64,000 nucleotides of DNA. Source: Anisus vortex. Taxonomy: Eukaryota > Mollusca > Gastropoda > Planorbidae. Where the stretch lies: positions 1,050,701 through 1,114,700 of the forward strand of contig CASBPS010000186.1 of assembly GCA_949126835.1 (NCBI GenBank). The letters are read 5' to 3'. The notes below the pieces were generated by a model. The model was not told where the DNA came from and searched no databases. It saw nothing but the letters and a program-made list of their open reading frames with translations. The number at the start of each line of letters is the position of its first letter. Positions within the stretch are counted from its first letter, which is position 1. A program made the translations under genes and the position numbers. This document shows positions 12,345-23,590 of the stretch, in pieces.

Positions 12345-13331
12345 TTTTTTTGGGTAGGAGAATGTTGGTAGTTTGTGTGTAGAAGAATGCGGGGAGTTTG
12401 TGTGTAGGAGAATGTTGGGAGTTTGTGTGGGTAGGAGAATGCGGGGAGTTTGTGTTTTTAGGAGAATGTGTGGAATTTGTGTGGGTAAGAGAATGTGGGA
12501 AGTTTGTGTGGGTAGGAGAATGTGGGAAGTTTGTGTTGTTAGGAGAATGTGTGGAGTTTGTGTGGGTAGGAGAATGTGGGGAGTTTGTGTGGGTAGGAGA
12601 ATGTGGGGAGTTTGTTTGTAGTAAAATGTGGGGAGTTTGTGTGGGTAGGAGAATGTGGGGAGTTTGTGTGTAGGATAATGTGGGGAGTTTGTGTGTAGGA
12701 GAATGTGGGGAGTTTGTGTGTAGGAGAATGTGGGACGTTTGTGTGTAGGAGAATGTGGGGAGTTTGTGTGTAGGAGAATGTGGGGAGTTTGTGTGTAGAA
12801 GAATGCGGGGAGTTTGTGTGTAGGAGAATGTGGGGAGTTTGTGTTTTTAGGAGAATGTGTCGAGTTTGTGTGGGTAGGAGAATTTGGGAAGTTTGTGTGG
12901 GTAGGAGAATGTGGGGAGTTTTTGTGTAGGAGAATGTGGGGAGTTTGTGTGGGTAGGAGAATGCTGGGAGTTTGTGTGTAGGAGAATGTGGGGAGTTTGT
13001 GTGTAGGAGAATGTGGGGAGTTTGTGTGTAGAAGAATGTCAGGAGTTTGTGTGTAGGAGAATGCGGGGAGTTTGTGTGTAGGAGAATGTGGGGAGTTTGT
13101 GTGGGTAGGAGAATGCGCGGAGTTTGTGTGGGTAGGAGAATGCGGGGAGTTTGTTTGTAGTAAAATGTGGGGAGTTTGTGTGGGTAGGAGAATGTGGGGA
13201 GTTTGTGTGTAGGATAATGTGGGGAGTTTGTGTGTAGGAGAATGTGGGGAGTTTGTGTGTAGGAGAATGTGGGACGTTTGTGTGTAGGAGAATGTGGGGA
13301 GTTTGTGTGTAGGAGAATGTGGGGAGTTTGT
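12149..13331 (+). repeat. Junction segment between the two 13.3-kb copies
   Basis: This part of the 13.3-kb period is not matched after copy 2. Positions 12105-13130 instead repeat 1007-2030 at an offset of 11,098 bp. At about 13130 the array switches, in register, to another copy of the segment that starts near 1494, so the TTTGTAGTAAAATG marker appears twice, near 12611 and 13150. The 13131-13610 stretch carries private changes (GTGGAAAG near 13451, AGGATATTG near 13577) that are shared with 112-260, as expected from the super-repeat. Confidence 0.85.
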
Positions 13332-14577
13332 GTGTAGAAGAATGCGGGGAGTTTGTGTGTAGGAGAATGTGGGGAGTTTGTGTTTTTAGGAGAATGTGTC
13401 GAGTTTGTGTGGGTAGGAGAATTTGGGAAGTTTGTGTGGGTAGGAGAATGTGGAAAGTTTTTGTGTAGGAGAATGTGGGGAGTTTGTGTGGGTAGGAGAA
13501 TGCTGGGAGTTTGTGTGTAGGAGAATGTGGGGAGTTTGTGTGTAGGAGAATGTGGGGAGTTTGTGTGTAGAAGAATGTCAGGATATTGTGTGTAGGAGAA
13601 TGCGGGGAGTTTGTGTGTAGGAGAATGTGGGGAGTTTGTGTGGGTAGGAGAATGCGCGGAGTTTGTGTGTAGGAGAATGCGGGGAGTTTGTGTTGGTAGG
13701 AGAATGCGGGCAGTTTGTGTTGTTAGGAGAATGTGTGGAGTTTGTGTGGGTAGGAAAATGTGGGGAGTTTGTGTGGGTAGAAGAATGTGGGGAGTGTGTA
13801 TGGGTAGGAGAATGTGGGGAGTTTGTGTGGGTAGGAGAATGCGGGAAGTTTGTGTGTAGGAGAATGTGGGGAGTTTGTGTGGGTAGGAGAATGTGGGGAG
13901 TTTGTGTGTAGGAGAATGTGGGGAGTTTGTGTGTAGGAGAATGTTGGGAGTTTGTGTGTAGGAGAATGTGGGTAGTTTTTGTGTAGGAGAATGTGGGGGT
14001 TTGTGTGTAGGAGAATGTGGGTAGTTTGTGTGTAGGAGAATGTGGGGAGTTTGTGTGTAGGAGAATGCGGGGAGTTTGTGTGTAGGAGAATGTGGTGAGT
14101 GTGTGTGGGTAGGAGAATGCGGGGAGTTTGTGTTTTTAGGAGAATGTGTCGAGTTTGTGTGGGTAGGAGAATTTGGGAAGTTTGTGTGGGTAGGAGAATG
14201 TGGGGAGTTTTTGTGTAGGAGAAGGTGGGGAGTTTGTGTGGGTAGGAGAATGCTAGGAGTTTGTGTGTAGGAGAATGTGGGGAGTTTGTGTGTAGGAGAA
14301 TGTGGGGAGTTTGTGTGGGTAGGAGAATGCGGGGAGTTTGTGTGTAGAAGAATGTGTGGAGTTTGTGTGGGTAGGAGAATGCGGGGAGTTTGTGTGGGTA
14401 GGAGAAAGCGGGGAGTTTGTGTTTTTAGAAGAATGTGTGGAGTTTGTATGGGTAGGAGAATGTGAGAAGTTTGTGTTGTTAGGAGAATGTGTGGAGTTTG
14501 TGTTGTTAGGAGAAAGTGTGAAGTTTGTGTTGTTAGGAGAATGTGTGGAGTTTGTGTGGGTAGGAGAATGTGGGGAG
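12345..14577 (+). repeat. T7 module M5 (2,233 bp)
   Basis: Contains the in-register switch near 13130, so the TAGTAAAATG and AATGTCAGG segment is present twice (12345-13130 and 13131-13610). It then runs through GTGGTGAGTG (near 14102) and GCTAGG (near 14250) to the next T7 unit. No 33-bp odd unit and no doublet. From 13332 onward it equals 1-1246, except 14515. Confidence 0.85.
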
Positions 14578-17500
14578 TTTTTTTGGGTAGGAGAATGTTG
14601 GTAGTTTGTGTGTAGAAGAATGCGGGGAGTTTGTGTGTAGGAGAATGTTGGGAGTTTGTGTGGGTAGGAGAATGCGGGGAGTTTGTGTTTTTAGGAGAAT
14701 GTGTGGAATTTGTGTGGGTAAGAGAATGTGGGAAGTTTGTGTGGGTAGGAGAATGTGGGAAGTTTGTGTTGTTAGGAGAATGTGTGGAGTTTGTGTGGGT
14801 AGGAGAATGTGGGGAGTTTGTGTGGGTAGGAGAATGCGGGGAGTTTGTTTGTAGTAAAATGTGGGGAGTTTGTGTGGGTAGGAGAATGTGGGGAGTTTGT
14901 GTGTAGGATAATGTGGGGAGTTTGTGTGTAGGAGAATGTGGGGAGTTTGTGTGTAGGAGAATGTGGGACGTTTGTGTGTAGGAGAATGTGGGGAGTTTGT
15001 GTGTAGGAGAATGTGGGGAGTTTGTGTGTAGAAGAATGCGGGGAGTTTGTGTGTAGGAGAATGTGGGGAGTTTGTGTTTTTAGGAGAATGTGTCGAGTTT
15101 GTGTGGGTAGGAGAATTTGGGAAGTTTGTGTGGGTAGGAGAATGTGGGGAGTTTTTGTGTAGGAGAATGTGGGGAGTTTGTGTGGGTAGGAGAATGCTGG
15201 GAGTTTGTGTGTAGGAGAATGTGGGGAGTTTGTGTGTAGGAGAATGTGGGGAGTTTGTGTGTAGAAGAATGTCAGGAGTTTGTGTGTAGGAGAATGCGGG
15301 GAGTTTGTGTGTAGGAGAATGTGGGGAGTTTGTGTGGGTAGGAGAATGCGCGGAGTTTGTGTGTAGGAGAATGCGGGGAGTTTGTGTTGGTAGGAGAATG
15401 TGTGGAGTTTGTGTGGGTAGGAAAATGTGGGGAGTTTGTGTGGGTAGAAGAATGTGGGGAGTGTGTATGGGTAGGAGAATGTGGGGAGTTTGTGTGGGTA
15501 GGAGAATGCGGGAAGTTTGTGTGTAGGAGAATGTGGGGAGTTTGTGTGGGTAGGAGAATGTGGGGAGTTTGTGTGTAGGAGAATGTGGGGAGTTTGTGTG
15601 TAGGAGAATGTTGGGAGTTTGTGTGTAGGAGAATGTGGGTAGTTTTTGTGTAGGAGAATGTGGGGGTTTGTGTGTAGGAGAATGTGGGTAGTTTGTGTGT
15701 AGGAGAATGTGGGGAGTTTGTGTGTAGGAGAATGCGGGGAGTTTGTGTGTAGGAGAATGTGGTGAGTGTGTGTGGGTAGGATAATGCGGGGAGTTTGTGT
15801 TTTTAGGAGAATGTGTCGAGTTTGTGTGGGTAGGAGAATTTGGGAAGTTTGTGTGGGTAGGAGAATGTGGGGAGTTTTTGTGTAGGAGAAGGTGGGGAGT
15901 TTGTGTGGGTAGGAGAATGCTAGGAGTTTGTGTGTAGGAGAATGTGGGGAGTTTGTGTGTAGGAGAATGTGGGGAGTTTGTGTGGGTAGGAGAATGCGGG
16001 GAGTTTGTGTGTAGAAGAATGTGTGGAGTTTGTGTGGGTAGGAGAATGCGGGGAGTTTGTGTGTAGGAGAATGTGGGGAGTTTGTGTGGGTAGGAGAATG
16101 CGGGGAGTTTGTGTGTAGAAGAATGTGTGGAGTTTGTGTGGGTAGGAGAATGCGGAGAGTTTGTGTTGTTAGGAGAATGTGTGGAGTTTTTGTGTAGGAG
16201 AATGTGGGGAGTTTGTGTAGGTAGGAGAATGCTGGCAGTTTGTGTATAGGAGAATGTGGGGAGTTTGTGTGTAGGAGAATGTGGGGAGTTTGTGTGCAGG
16301 AGAATGTGGGGAGTTTGTGTGGGTAGGAGAATGCGGGGAGTTTGTGTGTAGGAGAATGCGGCGAGTTTGTGTGGATAGGAGAATGCGGGGAGTTTGTGTG
16401 GGTAGGAAAATGCGGGGAGTTTGTGTGTAGGAGAATGTGTGGAGTTTGTGTGGGTAGGAGAATGCGGGGAGTTTGTGTGTAGGAGAATGTGGGGAGTTTG
16501 TGTGGGTAGGAGAATGCGGGGAGTTTGTGTGTAGAAGAATGTGTGGAGTTTGTGTGGGTAGGAGAATGGGCGGGGAGTTTGTGTTGTTAGGAGAATGTGT
16601 GTAGTTTGTGTGGGTAGGAGAATGTGGGGAGTTTGTGTGGGTAGGAGAATGTGGGAAGTGTGTATGGGTAGGAGAATGTGGGGAGTTTGTGTGGGTAGGA
16701 GTAGGATAATTTGGGGAGTTTGTGTGGGTAGGAGAATGTATGGAGTTTGTGTGTAGGACAATGTGGGGAGTTTGTGTGTAGGAGAATGTGGGGAGTTTGT
16801 GTGGGTAGGAGAATGCGGGGAGTTTGTGTTTTTAGGAGAATGTGTGGAGTTTGTGTGGGTAGGAGAATGTGGGAAGTTTGTGTGGGTAGGAGAATGTGGG
16901 AAGTTTGTGTTGTTAGGATAATGTGTAGAGTTTGTGTGGGTAGGAGAATGTGGGAAGTTTGTGTTGTTAGGAGAATGTGTGGAGTATTTGTGGGTAGGAG
17001 AATGTGGGGAGTTTGTGTGGGTAGGAGAATCCGGGGAGTTTGTGTGTAGGAGAATGTGGGGAGTTTGTGTGGGTAGGAGAATGCGGGGAGTTTGAGTGTA
17101 GGAGAATGTAGGGAGTTTGTGTGTAGGAGAATGCGAGGAGTTTGTGTGTAGGAGAATGTGGGGAGTTTGTGTGGGTAGGAGAATGCGGGGAGTTTGTGTG
17201 TAGGAGAATGCGGCGAGTTTGTGTGTAGGAGAATGTGTGGAGTTTGTGTGTAGGAAAATGTGGAGAGTTTGTATGTAGGAGAATGTGGGGAGTTTGTGTG
17301 TAGGAGAATGTGGGGAGTTTGTGTGTAGGAGAATGTGGGGAGTTTGTGTTGTTAGGAGAATGTGGGGAGCTTGTGTGTAGGAGAATGCAGGGAGTTTGTG
17401 TGTAGGAGAATGTGGGGAGTTTGTGTGGGTAGGAGAATGCGGGGAGTTTGAGTGTAGGAGAATGTAGGGAGTTTGTGTGTAGGAGAATGCGAGGAGTTTG

Positions 17501-17964
17501 TGTGTAGGAGAATGTGGGGAGTTTGTGTGGGTAGGAGAATGCGGGGAGTTTGTGTGTAGGAGAATGCGGCGAGTTTGTGTGTAGGAGAATGTGTGGAGTT
17601 TGTGTGTAGGAAAATGTGGAGAGTTTGTATGTAGGAGAATGTGGGGAGTTTGTGTGTAGGAGAATGTGGGGAGTTTGTGTGTAGGAGAATGTGGGGAGTT
17701 TGTGTTGTTAGGAGAATGTGGGGAGCTTGTGTGTAGGAGAATGCAGGGAGTTTGTGTGTAGGAGAATGTGGGGAGTTTGTGTGGGTAGGAGAAAGCGGGG
17801 AGTTTGTGTTTTTAGAAGAATGTGTGGAGTTTGTAGGGGTAGGAGAATGTGAGAAGTTTGTGTTGTTAGGAGAATGTGTGGAGTTTGTGTTGTTAGGAGA
17901 ATGTGTGAAGTTTGTGTTGTTAGGAGAATGTGTGGAGTTTGTGTGGGTAGGAGAATGTGGGGAG
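14578..17964 (+). repeat. T7 module M6 (3,387 bp), copy of M1
   Basis: Equivalent of 1247-4608 with one additional 25-bp unit near 16012. Landmarks are in the same order, with the GGGCGGGG unit near 16567, the 33-bp odd unit at 16697 and the 356-bp doublet at 17081-17792. Confidence 0.88.
17081..17792 (+). repeat. 356-bp tandem doublet
   Basis: Counterpart of 3725-4436 in super-repeat copy 2 (offset 13,356 bp). Confidence 0.92.
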
Positions 17965-20900
17965 TTTTTTTGGGTAGGAGAATGTTGGTAGTTTGTGTGT
18001 AGAAGAATGCGGGGAGTTTGTGTGTAGGAGAATGTTGGGAGTTTGTGTGGGTAGGAGAATGCGGGGAGTTTGTGTTTTTAGGAGAATGTGTGGAGTTTGT
18101 GTGGGTAAGAGCATGTGGGAAGTTTGTGTGGGTAGGAGAATGTGGGAAGTTTGTGTTGTTAGGAGAATGTGTGGAGTTTGTGTGGGTAGGAGAATGTGGG
18201 GAGTTTGTGTGGGTAGGAGAATGCGGGGAGTTTGTTTGTAGTAAAATGTGGGGAGTTTGTGTGGGTAGGAGAATGTGGGGAGTTTGTGTGTAGGATAATG
18301 TGGGGAGTTTTTGTGTAGGAGAATGTGGGGAGTTTGTGTGTAGGAGAATGTGGGACGTTTGTGTGTAGGAGAATGTGGGGAGTTTGTGTGTAGGAGAATG
18401 TGGGGAGTTTGTGTGTAGAAGAATGCGGGGAGTTTGTGTGTAGGAGAATGTGGGGAGTTTGTGTGGGTAGGAGAATGCGCGGAGTTTGTGTGTAGGAGAA
18501 TGCGGGGAGTTTGTGTTGGTAGGAGAATGCGGGCAGTTTGTGTTGTTAGGAGAATGTGTGGAGTTTGTGTGGGTAGGAAAATGTGGGGAGTTTGTGTGGG
18601 TAGAAGAATGTGGGGAGTGTGTATGGGTAGGAGAAAGTGGGGAGTTTGTGTGGGTAGGAGAATGCGGGAAGTTTGTGTGTAGGAGAATGTGGGGAGTTTG
18701 TGTGGGTAGGAGAATGTGGGGAGTTTGTGTGTAGGAGAATGTGGGGAGTTTGTGTGTAGGAGAATGTTGGGAGTTTGTGTGTAGGAGAATGTTGGTAGTT
18801 TTTGTGTAGGAGAATGTGGGGGTTTGTGTGTAGGAGAATGTGGGTAGTTTGTGTGTAGGAGAATGTGGGGAGTTTGTGTGTAGGAGAATGCGGGGAGTTT
18901 GTGTGTAGGAGAATGTGGTGAGTGTGTGTGGGTAGGAGAATGCGGGGAGTTTGTGTTTTTAGGAGAATGTGTCGAGTTTGTGTGGGTAGGAGAATTTGGG
19001 AAGTTTGTGTGGGTAGGAGAATGTGGGGAGTTTTTGTGTAGGAGAAGGTGGGGAGTTTGTGTGGGTAGGAGAATGCTAGGAGTTTGTGTGTAGGAGAATG
19101 TGGGGAGTTTGTGTGTAGGAGAATGTGGGGAGTTTGTGTGGGTAGGAGAATGCGGGGAGTTTGTGTGTAGAAGAATGTGTGGAGTTTGTGTGGGTAGGAG
19201 AATGCGGGGAGTTTGTGTGTAGGAGAATGTGGGGAGTTTGTGTGGGTAGGAGAATGCGGGGAGTTTGTGTGTAGAAGAATGTGTGGAGTTTGTGTGGGTA
19301 GGAGAATGCGGAGAGTTTGTGTTGTTAGGAGAATGTGTGGAGTTTTTGTGTAGGAGAATGTGGGGAGTTTGTGTAGGTAGGAGAATGCTGGCAGTTTGTG
19401 TATAGGAGAATGTGGGGAGTTTGTGTGTAGGAGAATGTGGGGAGTTTGTGTGCAGGAGAATGTGGGGAGTTTGTGTGGGTAGGAGAATGCGGGGAGTTTG
19501 TGTGTAGGAGAATGCGGCGAGTTTGTGTGGATAGGAGAATGCGGGGAGTTTGTGTGGGTAGGAGAATGCGGGGAGTTTGTGTGTAGGAGAATGTGTGGAG
19601 TTTGTGTGGGTAGGAGAATGCGGGGAGTTTGTGTGTAGGAGAATGTGGGGAGTTTGTGTGGGTAGGAGAATGCGGGGAGTTTGTGTGTAGAAGAATGTGT
19701 GGAGTTTGTGTGGGTAGGAGAATGGGCGGGAAGTTTGTGTTGTTAGGAGAATGTGTGTAGTTTGTGTGGGTAGGAGAATGTGGGGAGTTTGTGTGGGTAG
19801 GAGAATGTGGGAAGTGTGTATGGGTAGGAGAATGTGGGGAGTTTGTGTGGGTAGGAGTAGGATAATTTGGGGAGTTTGTGTGGGTAGGAGAATGTATGGA
19901 GTTTGTGTGTAGGACAATGTGGGGAGTTTGTGTGTAGGAGAATGTGGGGAGTTTGTGTGGGTAGGAGAATGCGGGGAGTTTGTGTTTTTAGGAGAATGTG
20001 TGGAGTTTGTGTGGGTAGGAGAATGTGGGAAGTTTGTGTGGGTAGGAGAATGTGGGAAGTTTGTGTTGTTAGGATAATGTGTAGAGTTTGTGTGGGTAGG
20101 AGAATGTGGGAAGTTTGTGTTGTTAGGAGAATGTGTGGAGTATTTGTGGGTAGGAGAATGTGGGGAGTTTGTGTGGGTAGGAGAATCCGGGGAGTTTGTG
20201 TGTAGGAGAATGTGGGGAGTTTGTGTGGGTAGGAGAATGCGGGGAGTTTGAGTGTAGGAGAATGTAGGGAGTTTGTGTGTAGGAGAATGCGAGGAGTTTG
20301 TGTGTAGGAGAATGTGGGGAGTTTGTGTGGGTAGGAGAATGCGGGGAGTTTGTGTGTAGGAGAATGCGGCGAGTTTGTGTGTAGGAGAATGTGTGGAGTT
20401 TGTGTGTAGGAAAATGTGGAGAGTTTGTATGTAGGAGAATGTGGGGAGTTTGTGTGTAGGAGAATGTGGGGAGTTTGTGTGTAGGAGAATGTGGGGAGTT
20501 TGTGTTGTTAGGAGAATGTGGGGAGCTTGTGTGTAGGAGAATGCAGGGAGTTTGTGTGTAGGAGAATGTGGGGAGTTTGTGTGGGTAGGAGAATGCGGGG
20601 AGTTTGAGTGTAGGAGAATGTAGGGAGTTTGTGTGTAGGAGAATGCGAGGAGTTTGTGTGTAGGAGAATGTGGGGAGTTTGTGTGGGTAGGAGAATGCGG
20701 GGAGTTTGTGTGTAGGAGAATGCGGCGAGTTTGTGTGTAGGAGAATGTGTGGAGTTTGTGTGTAGGAAAATGTGGAGAGTTTGTATGTAGGAGAATGTGG
20801 GGAGTTTGTGTGTAGGAGAATGTGGGGAGTTTGTGTGTAGGAGAATGTGGGGAGTTTGTGTTGTTAGGAGAATGTGGGGAGCTTGTGTGTAGGAGAATGC

Positions 20901-21120
20901 AGGGAGTTTGTGTGTAGGAGAATGTGGGGAGTTTGTGTGGGTAGGAGAAAGCGGGGAGTTTGTGTTTTTAGAAGAATGTGTGGAGTTTGTAGGGGTAGGA
21001 GAATGTGAGAAGTTTGTGTTGTTAGGAGAATGTGGGGAGTTTGTGTTGTTAGGAGAATGTGTGAAGTTTGTGTTGTTAGGAGAATGTGTGGAGTTTGTGT
21101 GGGTAGGAGAATGTGGGGAG
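17965..21120 (+). repeat. T7 module M7 (3,156 bp), copy of M2
   Basis: Equivalent of 4609-7764 at an offset of 13,356 bp. A single substitution was noted, T to A at 18636, changing AGAATG to AGAAAG. The 33-bp odd unit is at 19853 and the doublet at 20237-20948. Confidence 0.88.
20237..20948 (+). repeat. 356-bp tandem doublet
   Basis: Counterpart of 6881-7592 in super-repeat copy 2. Confidence 0.92.
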
Positions 21121-23590
21121 TTTTTTTGGGTAGGAGAATGTTGGTAGTTTGTGTGTAGAAGAATGCGGGGAGTTTGTGTGTAGGAGAATGTTGGGAGTTT
21201 GTGTGGGTAGGAGAATGCGGGGAGTTTGTGTTTTTAGGAGAATGTGTGGAGTTTGTGTGGGTAAGAGAATGTGGGAAGTTTGTGTGGGTAGGAGAATGTG
21301 GGAAGTTTGTGTTGTTAGGAGAATGTGTGGAGTTTGTGTGGGTAGGAGAATGTGGGGAGTTTGTGTGGGTAGGAGAATGCGGGGAGTTTGTTTGTAGTAA
21401 AATGTGGGGAGTTTGTGTGGGTAGGAGAATGTGGGGAGTTTGTGTGTAGGATAATGTGGGGAGTTTGTGTGTAGGAGAATGTGGGGAGTTTGTGTGTAGG
21501 AGAATGTGGGACGTTTGTGTGTAGGAGAATGTGGGGAGTTTGTGTGTAGGAGAATGTGGGGAGTTTGTGTGTAGAAGAATGCGGGGAGTTTGTGTGTAGG
21601 AGAATGTGGGGAGTTTGTGTTTTTAGGAGAATGTGTCGAGTTTGTGTGGGTAGGAGAATTTGGGAAGTTTGTGTGGGTAGGAGAATGTGGGGAGTTTTTG
21701 TGTAGGAGAATGTGGGGAGTTTGTGTGGGTAGGAGAATGCTGGGAGTTTGTGTGTAGGAGAATGTGGGGAGTTTGTGTGTAGGAGAATGTGGGGAGTTTG
21801 TGTGTAAAAGAATGTCAGGAGTTTGTGTGTAGGAGAATGCGGGGAGTTTGTGTGTAGGAGAATGTGAGGAGTTTGTGTGGGTAGGAGAATGCGCGGAGTT
21901 TGTGTGTAGGAGAATGCGGGGAGTTTGTGTTGGTAGGAGAATGCGGGCAGTTTGTGTTGTTAGGAGAATGTGTGGAGTTTGTGTGGGTAGGAAAATGTGG
22001 GGAGTTTGTGTGGGTAGATGAATGTGGGGAGTGTGTATGGGTAGGAGAATGTGGGGAGTTTGTGTGGGTAGGAGAATGCGGGAAGTTTGTGTGTAGGAGA
22101 ATGTGGGGAGTTTGTGTGGGTAGGAGAATGTGGGGAGTTTGTGTGTAGGAGAATGTGTGGAGTTTGTGTGTAGGAGAATGTTGGGAGTTTGTGTGTAGAA
22201 GAATGTGGGTAGTTTGTGTGTAGGAGAATGTGGAGGGTTGTGTGTAGGAGAATGTGGGTAGTTTGTGTGTAGGAGAATGTGGGGAGTTTGTTTGTAGGAG
22301 AATGCGGGGAGTTTGTGTGGGTAGGAGTAGGATAATTTGGGGAGTTTGTGTGGGTAGGAGAATGTATGGAGTTTGTGTGTAGGACAATGTGGGGAGTTTG
22401 TGTGTAGGAGAATGTGGGGAGTTTGTGTGGGTAGGAGAATGCGGGGAGTTTGTGTTTTTAGGAGAATGTGTGGAGTTTGTGTGGGTAGGAGAATGTGGGA
22501 AGTTTGTGTGGGTAGGAGAATGTGGGAAGTTTGTGTTGTTAGGATAATGTGTAGAGTTTGTGTGGGTAGGAGAATGTGGGAAGTTTGTGTTGTTAGGAGA
22601 ATGTGTGGAGTATTTGTGGGTAGGAGAATGTGGGGAGTTTGTGTGGGTAGGAGAATCCGGGGAGTTTGTGTGTAGGAGAATGTGGGGAGTTTGTGTGGGT
22701 AGGAGAATGCGGGGAGTTTGAGTGTAGGAGAATGTAGGGAGTTTGTGTGTAGGAGAATGCGAGGAGTTTGTGTGTAGGAGAATGTGGGGAGTTTGTGTGG
22801 GTAGGAGAATGCGGTGAGTTTGTGTGTAGGAGAATGCGGCGAGTTTGTGTGTAGGAGAATGTGTGGAGTTTGTGTGTAGGAAAATGTGGAGAGTTTGTAT
22901 GTAGGAGAATGTGGGGAGTTTGTGTGTAGGAGAATGTGGGGAGTTTGTGTGTAGGAGAATGTGGGGAGTTTGTGTTGTTAGGAGAATGTGGGGAGCTTGT
23001 GTGTAGGAGAATGCAGGGAGTTTGTGTGTAGGAGAATGTGGGGAGTTTGTGTGGGTAGGAGAATGCGGGGAGTTTGAGTGTAGGAGAATGTAGGGAGTTT
23101 GTGTGTAGGAGAATGCGAGGAGTTTGTGTGTAGGAGAATGTGGGGAGTTTGTGTGGGTAGGAGAATGCGGGGAGTTTGTGTGTAGGAGAATGCGGCGAGT
23201 TTGTGTGTAGGAGAATGTGTGGAGTTTGTGTGTAGGAAAATGTGGAGAGTTTGTATGTAGGAGAATGTGGGGAGTTTGTGTGTAGGAGAATGTGGGGAGT
23301 TTGTGTGTAGGAGAATGTGGGGAGTTTGTGTTGTTAGGAGAATGTGGGGAGCTTGTGTGTAGGAGAATGCAGGGAGTTTGTGTGTAGGAGAATGTGGGGA
23401 GTTTGTGTGGGTAGGAGAAAGCGGGGAGTTTGTGTTTTTAGAAGAATGTGTGGAGTTTGTAGGGGTAGGAGAATGTGAGAAGTTTGTGTTGTTAGGAGAA
23501 TGTGGGGAGTTTGTGTTGTTAGGAGAATGTGTGAAGTTTGTGTTGTTAGGAGAATGTGTGGAGTTTGTGTGGGTAGGAGAATGTGGGGAG
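21121..23590 (+). repeat. T7 module M8 (2,470 bp), copy of M3
   Basis: Equivalent of 7765-10234. One substitution noted, G to T at 22815 (GCGGGGAG to GCGGTGAG), inside the first half of its 356-bp doublet (22707-23418). The two halves therefore differ there, which dates the change after the doublet formed. Confidence 0.88.
22707..23418 (+). repeat. 356-bp tandem doublet, first half with private change
   Basis: Counterpart of 9351-10062. The first half alone carries GCGGTGAG at 22815, so the two halves are no longer identical. Confidence 0.9.

Noticed and set aside
14533..16761. 742-codon open frame on the minus strand (Thr/Pro/His/Leu-rich), with similar ones at 1441-3405, 4564-6561, 17920-19917, 24960-25697, 26713-27681, 48263-49426 and 63119-63982
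   Set aside because: They are translations of the tandem unit in rotating frames. They start at TTG rather than ATG (CAT is almost absent from the + strand), end wherever a TTA/CTA/TCA-bearing unit occurs, and have no domain, no promoter and no unique sequence.
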